NCBI GenBank assembly: GCA_963719485.1
Contig: OY970387.1
Coordinates: forward strand, 4,154,001 to 4,218,000
Origin: Bog-473 sp963719485
Lineage (GTDB): Bacteria; Actinomycetota; Acidimicrobiia; Acidimicrobiales; RAAP-2
DNA length: 64,000 nucleotides
Direction: 5' to 3'
Part shown: one piece after another, positions 45,911 to 55,226 of the stretch
How positions within the stretch are numbered: the stretch's first letter is position 1
How the letters are laid out: every line of letters begins with the position of its first letter
Made by a program: the position numbers and the translations under genes
The notes under the pieces: model-generated
The model's input: the letters and a program-made list of their open reading frames with translations, nothing else
The model's database searches: none
What the model was told of the DNA's origin: nothing

Positions 45911-46132
45911 TCATTGACCATCAGCGGGACGGGCGATGATGTAGATCAGGGCTCCCAAGATGGGAAAGAACAGAATCAGAATGGTCCAACCGGCCTTCGC
46001 CCAACCGCTGTGATCGTGACGGCGGAAGTTGTCGATGAAGCACCAGATGATGAAGAAGACCATCAGGAATATGCCGGCGAAAATGAGCATCGTCCAGAAG
46101 AGGCTCAGGAGTGGGTAGGTGTAGGCAATCAT
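45911..46132 (-). CDS. Small membrane protein, PLDc_N type
   Basis: A 73-aa protein starting at 46132 behind GGAGGAGAGC; the frame is open further upstream but has no second plausible start. It has two hydrophobic helices (FWTMLIFAGIFLMVFFIIW and ILILFFPILGALIYIIA) separated by a short basic loop (FRRHDHSGWAKAGW), the PLDc_N (phospholipase D N-terminal-like) pattern. Its promoter carries the palindrome shared with three other genes here. It is closely related to the N-terminal part of the protein at 51408. Confidence 0.85.
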   Translation of the reverse strand: MIAYTYPLLSLFWTMLIFAGIFLMVFFIIWCFIDNFRRHDHSGWAKAGWTILILFFPILGALIYIIARPADGQ

Positions 46133-46174
46133 GCTCTCCTCCGTTGAGACCAGACCGTCTGGGTCCCAGGTTTG

Positions 46175-46221
46175 AGTATCGCAATAGGAGGATCGACCGT
46201 CATCACCCTGGTTGGGGTGAT
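46175..46221 (-). promoter_or_regulatory. Shared-regulon promoter (site A)
   Basis: On the minus strand the palindrome ATCACCC-N6-GGGTGAT (46221-46202) is followed by GAC, 18 nt and GATACT (46180-46175). The PLDc_N gene starts 43 nt later. The same layout occurs at three other places in the window. The remaining 46222-46477 shows nothing else. Confidence 0.75.
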
Positions 46222-46477
46222 CTTGTCGCAATCCAGGTACTGTTCGGCCTGTCATTCGGCGACATGGAGCGCCACGCCCGTACCACATCCAGCCGGAATC
46301 CGAGCGGCGATGTCACAGGTGAACCGGCCCTGGTCGTGACCGAGCGGAAACGCATCCAGCCTTTCCCAGCTCTACAAACCTGCCGATGTCACCGGCCAAG
46401 AGGTGCGGCGAATACTCGAGGATGTCCTCGGGGTATCTGCCCGGTTCCGTTCGTATCAACGAACCGTTGCGAAACGC

Positions 46478-47413
46478 TCACGGACGATTCTCGGTCGCTC
46501 CAGCTTCCTCGACGGGACCCAGTTGCCCCTCCGTTTTTCGGGCCGACGATCGTCGGAGCCAGCGGAATGCCCTGGCGAAGGATAGATCTCGTTCTCGCCA
46601 GACAAGTCCGACCACTGCTCCCAGAATGATGACGACACCGATAGCGATCAGCCATGACATGAGAGCGAACACCACGCCAATCGGGCCGTACTTCTTGTCA
46701 TCCGAAATGACGGTATCCGAGAAGATAAACGAGAACACCACCTCCATTCCCAGCCAGAAGATCGCAGTTGCCACAGCGGACGGCAAGAGGGAACGCCACG
46801 AAACCCGCGCTGAGAGCAGGAACCACATTGTGCCCCACCAAAAGAGGGTGAGGCCGATGACTCCCAAGATGGCAACCAGCCATAGACCAACCGCATCGTG
46901 CAACCATGGCCCAGCTACTGCCGCAAGGGAGACCCAGCCAACTGTCACTGCCAGCCAGACGAAACGGCGGAAGACGTCTTTGAGACCTCCGGCGTCCAAT
47001 TCGAAAGACCGCTCGTAGAGATCTTGCACCGCTGACGCAGCCGCGATCCCGCCGAGAAGAAAGAATAAGTAGGCGGTGCCAGTCACTGCATTCGAAGTCG
47101 CTGATGACGAGGTGAAGAGGGCGCTGACGTCGTTGGCTGCCTGTTGGTTCAAGCCAAGGTGTCGAACCAGACCCGTGACTGCCGATTGCCCGGCCAGTGC
47201 GTTCGCCACAATTATGAAGGGGAAGAAGCACAACAGGAGCACTGCAGCAAAGAGCATTCCCTTGTTGATGAAGTCCAGGGCGTTGAGTCGACTCCACAGG
47301 TGCTCCGCCGAGGACCCCGTGTAAGTGTCATCGAGCGACCTCAGGCCGCGCCGAACCCTTTTTGGAAGCCAGATGTGGTCAAACCACGCGTCGGATTTTT
47401 CGGTTGGCGTCAT
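46478..47413 (-). CDS. YihY/BrkB-family membrane protein
   Basis: A 311-aa protein with about six hydrophobic helices. It begins with a soluble basic stretch, then LLLCFFPFIIVANALAG, YLFFLLGGIAAASAVQDLYE and WRSLLPSAVATAIFWLGMEVVFSFIF, which match the YihY/BrkB pattern (once called RNase BN). The function of the family is unknown, possibly envelope-related transport. It is 87 bp downstream of the K+ channel gene on the same strand. Confidence 0.72.
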   Translation of the reverse strand: MTPTEKSDAWFDHIWLPKRVRRGLRSLDDTYTGSSAEHLWSRLNALDFINKGMLFAAVLLLCFFPFIIVANALAGQSAVTGLVRHLGLNQQAANDVSALFTSSSATSNAVTGTAYLFFLLGGIAAASAVQDLYERSFELDAGGLKDVFRRFVWLAVTVGWVSLAAVAGPWLHDAVGLWLVAILGVIGLTLFWWGTMWFLLSARVSWRSLLPSAVATAIFWLGMEVVFSFIFSDTVISDDKKYGPIGVVFALMSWLIAIGVVIILGAVVGLVWRERDLSFARAFRWLRRSSARKTEGQLGPVEEAGATENRP

Positions 47414-47500
47414 GCTCTTCGGACGGCAGCATCAAAGGGCCTAGCGAGACCGGCGGCAGACGTAGTTCGTCGATCGATGGACATCGGCGTCACGCGATCC

Positions 47501-48379
47501 TCACGAGTCACCATCACCAGGAAGCTCCTCGCGACCAACCGAGTCCGATCCCTCAGCACCCTGGAGGCGCCTCTTCGCCGGTCGGTACAGGTTGATGATC
47601 CCGGCCACAGCTGTGACCAAGAACAGCTGGCCGATGAGCATTTCTGCCAACGCGAAGCTCTGGCCCGGATTTTCTGCCGGGACGAGGTTTCCATAGCCAG
47701 TCGTCGTGAGCGTCGTGAAGGAGAAGAAGAGGTCCTGGGAAAAGGTCCCGTCGCCCTGAGCGCCGAAGAAGGCCGTTCCTTCATTGGCGCCGGCGGCGCG
47801 ATAGAGGAACGCGAAGAACATCCCAATCAGGAGATAGGCCGCAACCGCACCCAAGATGGTCTCCAGATCGATAACCGTCCTCCGCACGAGGTGACGGATC
47901 ACGGCGATGGGCGCTATCAGATAGAGCAGGCTGCTGATCGCGGGCAGGAATCGGGAGGCGGTGTCGTGGTGGAGGAACAGGGCGATGATGGCCGCCACAA
48001 TGGCGACGAGGAGGCTGACGGCGGCCACGACTCGGATCGGGTGAGCCGCTCGGGAAATCCGGAGAATGATGGAGACGGTGGCGATCTGCACGACGATGAC
48101 CAGCGATGGCCCCCAGGACGTCGTCAGATTGATTGTGAGTATGTACGTGATGAAGATGAGAACCAACACACCGCCATAGCTGTCGAATTCAAGGACAGAC
48201 CTGAGCGTCGGGAGCCGGAATGAGCCGGTGGCGATCGAGGGAGTCAACGGTCGGCTTCTCGGGCATGGGTCGACCGATAGCGTCGAGAGCGAACGGCTGG
48301 TTGCGATGACCCGATCATGACTGGAGTTCGTCCGTTGAGACTCTGGGTGTGTCACGGTGACCGTCATCGCTCGGTGCAT
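47501..48379 (-). CDS. Potassium channel (two-pore-helix ion channel family)
   Basis: A 292-aa protein with an N-terminal hydrophobic bundle (about residues 70-190) and a C-terminal ion-channel pore. The pore is LFFSFTTLTTTGYGNLVPAE, with the K+ filter TGYGN, flanked by helices. The start is uncertain: ATG at 48379 or 48367 or GTG at 48355, all of which overlap the ClC gene stop (48315). A conserved RCK domain is not seen. It is probably co-transcribed with the ClC gene. Confidence 0.82.
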   Translation of the reverse strand: MHRAMTVTVTHPESQRTNSSHDRVIATSRSLSTLSVDPCPRSRPLTPSIATGSFRLPTLRSVLEFDSYGGVLVLIFITYILTINLTTSWGPSLVIVVQIATVSIILRISRAAHPIRVVAAVSLLVAIVAAIIALFLHHDTASRFLPAISSLLYLIAPIAVIRHLVRRTVIDLETILGAVAAYLLIGMFFAFLYRAAGANEGTAFFGAQGDGTFSQDLFFSFTTLTTTGYGNLVPAENPGQSFALAEMLIGQLFLVTAVAGIINLYRPAKRRLQGAEGSDSVGREELPGDGDS

Positions 48380-49790
48380 CAGCCAAGGGAGGTTTCGGCT
48401 GTTCCGAGACGCGCAACGCCGAAAGGGCTAGCACGACGAGATAGGCGACCACAACAGCCACGATGATGAGCGGAGTCGTGGAGCCTCCCGCCTGGGAGAC
48501 AACCATGGCGATGATGATCGAAGCCAGGGGAAGTCGGAGGATCGAGACCGTTCCCGCGCCCATAAGAGCAGCCACCGCAGGCGTTTCGGAGAATCCCGGC
48601 AGATGGGCGCACAGCAGCCCGGCAACGATGCCGAGGAACATGGCAGGAAAAGTGGGCCCGCCGCGGGCACTTCCAAGTGAAACACCGTACGCGAGGCCTT
48701 TGAAAATCAGAAACAGTGCAAAGGCACTCTGGGAAAAGCTGGCGGCCTGGTTGACCACCGCACCCATCGTGTCCTGGCCCGAGAAGAGGACCAAGTCCTC
48801 CGGCTTGCCGCTGAAGTGCCCGAACGCAATCGCCAACACTCCGACAGTGAGGGCGGCGAGCGGGACAATCACAAAAGGTCGACGTGAGGTCGCAGCGTTG
48901 ACCACCAACCCGATCCGCGCAATGACGAAGACTCCCACCGCAACAGCAGCAGCGAGCACGATCGTCCACCCAAATGCTGAGAGCGTCGGCGAATGGTATT
49001 TGGGCAGGGCAAGCGGGGCGACGGCGTAGGCACTGGAGCTCAGGCCGGTCAAAGAGCCCATACCGATGAAAACGAGAGAGCCGATCCCGGCCGCCAACAA
49101 TCCCGGTAACAAGATGACGGGAAGGATCGCTCCTCCCAATCCGGCCGCCTCGATGATGATCACGGCCCCGACAATGGGGGAGCCGAAGAGGGACGACATT
49201 GCGGCAAAACTTGCTGCGGCAGCAATCAAGGCGAGGACCTGATCGGGAGCGTCTTTCCTTGCTGATCGCACGGCGAGGATCCCAAGCCCACCGGCAATCG
49301 CGATCAGGGGAGCCTCAGGACCGAGGACCATCCCGAAGCCAATGGAGGCGAGCGAGGCGAGCAGAACGCCCGGAAGTTCGACGGGCTGGGTGGGAGGCCC
49401 GGCCTTGAGCCCTTCAGCGGGTTTGTGGCCGCCGGCTCCGGGCATACGAGCCAGGGCGAAGGCGATCGGCACAGACGCAACGGCCAGCACGGGCAACGGC
49501 CACCACGTTGGCACGGGTGACAAACTGAGCCCGCTCGGAAGGTCTTTGTAGAGCCATTGCTGGAGGTAGTGGATCAACTCGAGATAGCCCCACGAGGCCA
49601 GTGACACCACAACGCCGATCACTGCTGCCAAAACGAGAAGCACCCGGTAGTCCTTGCTCCGCAACAAGGAGTCAGGATCGGGTGGTGAAGAGTTGTCTGC
49701 TGGTGAAGAGTTGTCTGCTGGTGAAGAGTTGTCTGCTGAGGGGTGATCTTCCATCAGTCGGGATCCGTGTTCCCCGAGGTGCCGTGCCAA
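48315..49790 (-). CDS. ClC-family chloride channel/transporter
   Basis: A 491-aa protein (start 49790, or Met13 at 49754). After a Ser/Asp-rich tail with three repeats, ten or more hydrophobic helices follow. ClC motifs are MPGAGGHKPAEGLK (selectivity region), GMVLGPEAPLIA, which places the gating Glu in G-x-E-x-P, and GSARGGPTFPAMFLG (in place of GxFxP). It moves Cl- (or H+/Cl- exchange). It is placed next to a K+ channel, which suggests ion homeostasis or acid response. Confidence 0.9.
   Translation of the reverse strand: MARHLGEHGSRLMEDHPSADNSSPADNSSPADNSSPPDPDSLLRSKDYRVLLVLAAVIGVVVSLASWGYLELIHYLQQWLYKDLPSGLSLSPVPTWWPLPVLAVASVPIAFALARMPGAGGHKPAEGLKAGPPTQPVELPGVLLASLASIGFGMVLGPEAPLIAIAGGLGILAVRSARKDAPDQVLALIAAAASFAAMSSLFGSPIVGAVIIIEAAGLGGAILPVILLPGLLAAGIGSLVFIGMGSLTGLSSSAYAVAPLALPKYHSPTLSAFGWTIVLAAAVAVGVFVIARIGLVVNAATSRRPFVIVPLAALTVGVLAIAFGHFSGKPEDLVLFSGQDTMGAVVNQAASFSQSAFALFLIFKGLAYGVSLGSARGGPTFPAMFLGIVAGLLCAHLPGFSETPAVAALMGAGTVSILRLPLASIIIAMVVSQAGGSTTPLIIVAVVVAYLVVLALSALRVSEQPKPPLADAPSDDGHRDTPRVSTDELQS
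49687..49740. repeat. Three tandem 18-bp repeats in the ClC N-terminus
   Basis: GAAGAGTTGTCTGCTGGT is repeated at 49687-49704, 49705-49722 and (last 3 bases changed) 49723-49740. It encodes the ADNSSP repeats at the ClC N-terminus. Confidence 0.85.
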
Positions 49791-49837
49791 CTCTGTCTCG
49801 ACCGCACTCGCTCCACAAGGGGACCGCGTGCACTCAT

Positions 49838-51055
49838 TTAGATACCGCTTTCCGCTGTCGTAGTGCCCGATGCGATTGCTTCCACGAGGGCTTGATGGTC
49901 ATGCTCGTTCTGCACGGCGTATGACCGGGCGAAATCGGCCAGAGCATGGTCGAAGACGTCACTCGCGCCGAGGTAGGCGCCGATAGCGGTGGCGCTCCCG
50001 GACCGCGCGTGGGCCCGAGCCAGTGTCCAGGCGCAGATGCTGGCGTAGACCTCCAAGATCTCGGGGTCCATCGATTCGACAGCGGCGGACGCCTTCCAGT
50101 CCCACAGCTGGCGAACGTAGAAGTCCCGGTGCCCGCCGTCCGGCAGGTCGACTCGCTGCCACCCTAAGAAGATGTCGCTCGAGGCCTGCATGAGTCGCTG
50201 GCCCTCGACGACCCTCTGCCCGTGGTTCGACACGATGCTCTTCGAAGTGAACCGCTCAAGCACCGATTCTTCAGCCTCTTTCACTTGGAGGAAGAAGACG
50301 TCGTCTGCGTCCTCCCCGACGAAGAGTGCCACCCAACACCGGGTGCCGACACTGCCGACACCGACCACCTTGCGGGCCAGTGCGACGTACCGGTACTGGC
50401 TCAACAGATGCCGTCGATCCGGAGACAGCGTTGCCCGGTAGGAGCCGAGAGCGCCTTCGATCGCTCGCTCGATCTCCACCGCCTGGTCCGGTTCGCTGTA
50501 GACGTCCTCCACCGGCACGAGCAGCGGAGGATCGCTCAAGAATCGGGGCACGCCCTTGCTGACGGTCGTCAGTTTGTCCCTTGCTTTCAAACGGTCCTTC
50601 GATTCGGCCTTGACCGCGGCGCGTTGAAAATTCTTGACGGCGTTCTTTCCCGCCTTCGAACCCCACATTTCCAAAATGGCAGGAATATCGAGGCGTGCGT
50701 ACCAAGTGTCGAGCTTGGTGGTACGAGCGAACGACCTGATTGTCTGTCGATAGGTGCGAACACCATTAATGACAATGTCTCGCAAACGTCGGTCGGGATA
50801 CCCCAGCTCTCGTCCCGCGACCTCCAAGCTGGTAGCGAGCCTCTTCACATCCCATTCGAATGGCCCGACAGCGGTTTCGTCGAAGTCGTTGATGTCGAAG
50901 ACCAGATCACGCTCGGGCGACGCAAAGCCGCCGAAGTTCGCTAAATGAGCATCGCCACACAGTTGGACATTGAGGCCTGTGTCCGGACTCGTGGACAAGT
51001 CCGCGGCCATGGGCAGCGCTGCTCCTCGGTAAAAAGCGAAGGCCGAGGCGGCCAT
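49838..51055 (-). CDS. DUF2252 protein (frameshifted near its N-terminus)
   Basis: A 405-aa frame with unmistakable DUF2252 motifs: FAFYRGAALPMAADL, VQLCGDAHLANFG, LVFDINDFDETAVGPFEWDVKRLATS. The family has a kinase-like fold and unknown substrate. The frame extends upstream without a start codon through VPELVPIRHGRM, the conserved lead-in to these motifs, and meets a stop. The matching N-terminus is in the next frame (51081-51257, see that entry). A 1-nt deletion near 51091 would join them into a normal full-length protein of about 470 aa. Confidence 0.9.
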   Translation of the reverse strand: MAASAFAFYRGAALPMAADLSTSPDTGLNVQLCGDAHLANFGGFASPERDLVFDINDFDETAVGPFEWDVKRLATSLEVAGRELGYPDRRLRDIVINGVRTYRQTIRSFARTTKLDTWYARLDIPAILEMWGSKAGKNAVKNFQRAAVKAESKDRLKARDKLTTVSKGVPRFLSDPPLLVPVEDVYSEPDQAVEIERAIEGALGSYRATLSPDRRHLLSQYRYVALARKVVGVGSVGTRCWVALFVGEDADDVFFLQVKEAEESVLERFTSKSIVSNHGQRVVEGQRLMQASSDIFLGWQRVDLPDGGHRDFYVRQLWDWKASAAVESMDPEILEVYASICAWTLARAHARSGSATAIGAYLGASDVFDHALADFARSYAVQNEHDHQALVEAIASGTTTAESGI

Positions 51056-51080
51056 GCGGCCGTGACGGATCGGTACAAGC

Positions 51081-51257
51081 TCAGGTACGCGGTGTGGCCT
51101 CTTGGCCGACCAGAAGACTCAGTGGTTCGGACGTGCGCGAACTGGCGCTCCAGTCTCCTTGGCTTTCCCTGGGGGAGCGCCTGCGAGCCGCCTTCCCCTG
51201 ATCGAGATGCTGTGTCCGGCTCAGCGGCCGGGACTTTCCACTTGAAGGCTTATTCAT
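51081..51257 (-). pseudogene. Out-of-frame N-terminal part of the DUF2252 gene
   Basis: From the ATG at 51257 (or 51308) this frame reads MNKPSSGKSRPL, then GKAARRRSPRESQ and EPLSLLVGQEATPRT-stop. The family reads QEATRVPELVPIR. Removing one C on the minus strand (one G of GG at 51091-51092) gives exactly GQEATRVPELVPIRHGRM in one frame. It is either a sequencing/assembly error or a recent inactivation. Confidence 0.75.
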
Positions 51258-51407
51258 TCCTGTTGTTTGTCCTCGCGTTCGCCGTTGCGAGCCCTGGTTG
51301 GCGCGCAATCGATCAGTCGTTCGGTCTCAGTCCTCGGTACAGCGAAAGGCAACCGACACTGAGCTTCATACGACAGCTCGTTGGGAGCTCGCGCAGAGGT
51401 AAGGCCG

Positions 51408-51803
51408 TCAGGCCATTACTTTTGCCCTTTGGGACTGGAACTCCTGCTCCGTGATGACTCCCTCATCACGGAGTTGGGCCAACTTCGTCAGCTGGTCCGC
51501 CGGGTTGGCTTCCGATCCCGCCACCTCTTGGACATAAGTGTCAAATTCCTGCTGTTGTTGCCGCGCATCCTGGGTGGCCCTTTCCTGCATTTTCCCACCA
51601 CGCGCAATCAGATAGATGAGAACGCCGAGTAGCGGCAAGAAGATCACGAGCAACACCCAGAGAGCCTTTGCGACGCCCCCCATGTCGTGACTCCGGAAGA
51701 TGTCTCCGAAGACCACGACGAGAAGCCAAATCCAGACCACGAACCCGAAAAACAGGAGCATTGTCCAGAAGATGCCCAAGAGCGGATACGTATACGCCAG
51801 CAT
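51408..51803 (-). CDS. Small membrane protein, PLDc_N plus SHOCT
   Basis: A 131-aa protein. Residues 1-70 are a PLDc_N module (AYTYPLLGIFWTMLLFFGF, then IFRSHDMGGVAKALW and LPLLGVLIYLIAR), very similar to the protein at 45911. A Gln-rich helix links to a C-terminal SHOCT domain (QLTKLAQLRDEGVITEQEFQSQRAKVM, split here: residues about 104-130). SHOCT segments mediate oligomerisation or membrane association. It carries the shared-regulon promoter. Confidence 0.88.
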   Translation of the reverse strand: MLAYTYPLLGIFWTMLLFFGFVVWIWLLVVVFGDIFRSHDMGGVAKALWVLLVIFLPLLGVLIYLIARGGKMQERATQDARQQQQEFDTYVQEVAGSEANPADQLTKLAQLRDEGVITEQEFQSQRAKVMA

Positions 51804-51843
51804 TCATCCTCCCATGTGACCGAACTGTCATCGGGCAAATGTC

Positions 51844-51890
51844 AGTATGTCGTCGGGGTGCTGGTGAGTCATCACCCCGTGAAGGGTGAT
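51844..51890 (-). promoter_or_regulatory. Shared-regulon promoter (site B)
   Basis: On the minus strand: ATCACCC-N6-GGGTGAT (51890-51871), GAC, 18 nt, then CATACT (51849-51844). The PLDc_N-SHOCT gene starts 41 nt later, about the same distance as at site A. Confidence 0.75.
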
Positions 51891-52054
51891 TCATCAAGCA
51901 GCTCGGAAGCGGAATCGGGGATCGCACGCGTATCCCCCGCTCCGACCATGAAGCACCACCGAGCGCACGCTGCATTTCTCCGAAAGTAACGGAGCTTGAG
52001 AGTGGCTGCGGGTCTTCTGCGGGCGAGGTGGCGATGAGCCGGAGCAATCCGAGG

Positions 52055-54634
52055 TCAGAGAAGACCAGCCGCCCTGGCGCGGGCCACGGCATCGGATCGG
52101 GACGACGCATCCAGTTTGCGGTAGACGCTCTTGAGATGGGATTTGAGCGTGTTCATGGAGATGAAAAGCTCGCCCGCGATCTCCCGCGTGGTGAGACGTG
52201 TCTGTAAATATCCAAGCACGCCCTGCTCACGAGCGCTCAGTTCGCTCTCTCCCGACGGCGGACCCAGCGCGCTATGGGCCGCCATGCGATCCGCCATGGT
52301 CACGAGGGTATCTGCGTAGTCGTCGCGGGGCGAGTGCCTCAGGCGGGAAACCAAATCGTCGCGAAGGCCAGGTGACCCTTCCAACACCGAGAGGACGAAG
52401 CCATGCGGGCGCCCGAGCTCCACGAGTCGCCGAAGATCGTCGTCGTAACCGAGGCCCAGCTGGCGCCGAACGTCGGCCCGGAGAGCGGTCAGCTCGATCG
52501 TAAGCCCTACGCCGAGGGCCGCACTCTCAAGCCCGTTCATGGTGAAGTCTGCACGATCAGCATGCCCCAGCGCGAGCAGGGCACGCGCCTCGAGGAGACG
52601 CTGTGACGGCGAGCGCGGGAGCGTCCTGACCAATTCGACCGCTCGTGCCGATTCGCCGAGGTCGATGTCGATCCTGGCTTCAAGCATGTCCACGCGAAGG
52701 TTGAGAGGAGAATTGGATCCAGCCGGCAGCACCGTTCTCGCCCGTTCGAGAATGCCCAGACCCTCGACCAGCTCGCCCCGGATACGAAACAGACGTGCCC
52801 TTTCGATGAGCGCGAGCAGTTCGAACGGAGGCCGGATCCTCTCACTGCGCCGAAGCGCATCTTCGATCAATCGCTCTGCTTCGTTCAATTCACCCGCCTC
52901 TCGGCTGAGCGCACCCAGCGTCAGGACGGCGTCAAAAAGACCAACGTGGTGCTCGACGCCTCGTGCATGTGCGGTTTCGACCGCAGTGCTCGCGGCAATT
53001 CGCGCCTGTCGTAACTGACCGAGGTCGAAGAGGGCAGCAGACCTGATCCCCAGCAGCACCGTGCCGGTAACTGGGTCGGCATGTCCGAGAGCGAGATCGC
53101 AGGTGGCCATGCAAGAAACCGGGTCCCCATTGTAGAGATGGGCCCGCGACGAGAGGACGGGGAACTGGTCGAGTACGAAGTCTGTGCCCGGTGTCAGGCG
53201 CGAGAAGACGTCCCCCTCGAAAGCGAGGACCGGATCGGGTTCGCCACGCATGCCGTGCCACTGCGCGTCGACCCCAGCCAATCTGACGTCGAGGTCGGCG
53301 TCTCGGTCGCCCGTGGCGCTCGACGCCTGCGCCAGCCACCAACCCTGCTCATCGACCCGGCCCGCCAGCCCGAGCGCAAGGGCATAGTCGACCATACGAG
53401 CACGGTGAGCCCTGATGTCCTCGTCAGAAAGCCTCCCCAGCCATGTGCCAGCGTTTGAACCTGGGCCGGGAAACCATTCGTGCGCCAGGTGATCGTGCAG
53501 AATTCCGAAGGCTCGATCGAGTTCACGGGCTTGCACGAAGTGATCCACGGCCGACTCGTAGGAGCCCGTCTTCTCGTACCACGCACCCGCACGCAAGTGC
53601 AGTGCTTTGGCCCGAGCCGGATCTTCGGCCTCCAGTTGGGCGTGTAGAAGCTCTCGAAAGAGATGGTGGTAACGGTACCGAGGCGGGTCTCGTCCTACAG
53701 CCATGACAAACAGTCCCGAATTCATCGCTCGTCGTAGGAGGTAAGCGCCCTGCTCGTCGCCGAGAAGAGCATTCGCCAATTCCACGTCGAACTCATCAAC
53801 GACTGAGGTTGCGTACAAGAATTGCGTCATTTCTGCGGACTGCCGGTCCAGCACCTCTTCGATGAGGAAATCCGCTACCACGTGCTCCGTTCCATCGAGG
53901 CGTCTGATGAACGAGGACGGGTCGTTGGACTCGTGCTGAAGTGAAAGCGCTGCCAACTGGACTCCAGCCATCCATCCCTCGGTCCTTGCGGCCAAGGTAT
54001 GCACGTCGCCGCTGGAAAGGTCGAGGCCGTACTGGTGCATGAAGGAGTTGACGTGTTCTTCTTCTAGGCGGAAGTCAGCGTCCCTGATCTCGGCTAATTG
54101 CCCCCGGGCCCGCCACCGTTGGATCGGCAGAACTGGATCGACACGGGTCCCGAACACGACATGCGTCATCGGAGGAAGTCGTTCGACAAAAGTGAGAAGC
54201 CCTCCGAGATCGGAGGGAGCGACGTCGTGCAGGTCATCGAGGATGAGCCACGTGGAGCCAGACCAAAGAGCCATCTCGTTGACCAGGGCGGCCACGACAT
54301 CTCCGATGTCGTCCGGACCCTCGGCCAGCAGGTCGAGCGCATCGGAGGCGCCACCTGGCTCGACAGCGGCGAGCGCAGACGCAATGGACGTCCAGAACCG
54401 GAACTCGTCATGATCCCACCGATCGCACGAGAGCCAGGCGCATCGAGCTTGGGCTCGCTCTTCGACCCAGGACGACAGCAGCACGGTTTTCCCCACGCCC
54501 GGGCTGCCCGCCACCAACGTGCAGGGGAACTGCATGGCCGAATCGAGCCGACTGAGTAGCTCGGGCCTGCGGATCAGGGCATGTGGCAGGGCGGGTCGCG
54601 TGAACTTCGTCACAGCCGGCCTGGTGCCGATCAC
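52055..54634 (-). CDS. Large LuxR-family regulator (MalT/LAL-like)
   Basis: An 859-aa protein. An N-terminal STAND-type ATPase domain has Walker A AGSPGVGKT (near residue 43-51) and WLILDDLHDV as Walker B. A long helical repeat region (about 370-790) follows. The C-terminal LuxR helix-turn-helix reads LSAREQGVLGYL and TTREIAGELFISMNTLKSHLKSVYRKL. This is the LAL/MalT architecture, typically a signal-dependent activator. A 20-bp palindrome of the shared type lies 30 bp upstream of its GTG start, so it is the natural candidate to bind the four sites. The start could be a later GTG (VTKFTRPALPHAL). Confidence 0.9.
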   Translation of the reverse strand: MIGTRPAVTKFTRPALPHALIRRPELLSRLDSAMQFPCTLVAGSPGVGKTVLLSSWVEERAQARCAWLSCDRWDHDEFRFWTSIASALAAVEPGGASDALDLLAEGPDDIGDVVAALVNEMALWSGSTWLILDDLHDVAPSDLGGLLTFVERLPPMTHVVFGTRVDPVLPIQRWRARGQLAEIRDADFRLEEEHVNSFMHQYGLDLSSGDVHTLAARTEGWMAGVQLAALSLQHESNDPSSFIRRLDGTEHVVADFLIEEVLDRQSAEMTQFLYATSVVDEFDVELANALLGDEQGAYLLRRAMNSGLFVMAVGRDPPRYRYHHLFRELLHAQLEAEDPARAKALHLRAGAWYEKTGSYESAVDHFVQARELDRAFGILHDHLAHEWFPGPGSNAGTWLGRLSDEDIRAHRARMVDYALALGLAGRVDEQGWWLAQASSATGDRDADLDVRLAGVDAQWHGMRGEPDPVLAFEGDVFSRLTPGTDFVLDQFPVLSSRAHLYNGDPVSCMATCDLALGHADPVTGTVLLGIRSAALFDLGQLRQARIAASTAVETAHARGVEHHVGLFDAVLTLGALSREAGELNEAERLIEDALRRSERIRPPFELLALIERARLFRIRGELVEGLGILERARTVLPAGSNSPLNLRVDMLEARIDIDLGESARAVELVRTLPRSPSQRLLEARALLALGHADRADFTMNGLESAALGVGLTIELTALRADVRRQLGLGYDDDLRRLVELGRPHGFVLSVLEGSPGLRDDLVSRLRHSPRDDYADTLVTMADRMAAHSALGPPSGESELSAREQGVLGYLQTRLTTREIAGELFISMNTLKSHLKSVYRKLDASSRSDAVARARAAGLL

Positions 54635-54663
54635 CGAGTCGAGGCTACCAAACGATCACCGAA

Positions 54664-54710
54664 ATCACCCGGGTGAGGGTGACGACGTGCGTGGCGGTGC
54701 AGATCACAAT
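54664..54710 (+). promoter_or_regulatory. Shared-regulon promoter (site C)
   Basis: ATCACCC-N6-GGGTGAC (54664-54683), GAC, 18 nt, then CACAAT (54705-54710). It faces the 71-aa gene whose ATG is at 54722, which would be nearly leaderless, and is divergent from the LuxR gene. Confidence 0.7.
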
Positions 54711-54721
54711 GACCAGGGCGA

Positions 54722-54937
54722 ATGGAACCAACCACCTACGTGATCACCTTCAGGGGCGAAGCCGGCCGGGCCGTGTCGGCGGCGTTCAATGATCTCGAGG
54801 TCTCAACCAAGGAGGGGTTGACCACCCTGCGAGCTACCGTTCCGGACCAAGCTGCGCTGCATGGGGTAATTGAACGGATCCGGGCTCTCGGACTCGAACT
54901 GGTCTCCGTGCGCGAAGCGAAAACTGGCGAGGAATGA
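54722..54937 (+). CDS. Small hypothetical protein beside the LuxR regulator
   Basis: A 71-aa soluble protein (YVITFRGEAGRAVSAAFNDLEVS, then TLRATVPDQAALHGVIERIRALGLELVSV). It has a beta-alpha-beta pattern that could be an ACT- or ferredoxin-like fold. I do not know a named family. It has a shared-regulon promoter and lies 39 bp from site C, so it should be regulated with the two PLDc_N genes. Confidence 0.7.
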   Translation: MEPTTYVITFRGEAGRAVSAAFNDLEVSTKEGLTTLRATVPDQAALHGVIERIRALGLELVSVREAKTGEE

Positions 54938-55226
54938 CCCAAAATCTTTCCTCTCGGACCCGACCTCACTCTCGGGGCGGGTTGCTCCGCGATGTCGTCG
55001 ATGCGAGCAGGGATCTCTTGGTTGACGCAGAAGGCCAGATGCGGCCGACAAAAGCCCGCGGCTAACTCTCCACGGTGCAATCGGTGACGCCGTCTCTCGA
55101 GATCGGACGTTCTGGGCGACTTCGCGTCCGGTGGAAGGGTCACAGACGGCAGAGGGGACCGCGGCCAGACCGGGACACGACGCGCATTGGTCTCCGCCCC
55201 ATCCGTCTGGGCAAGAAGGCTTGGCG

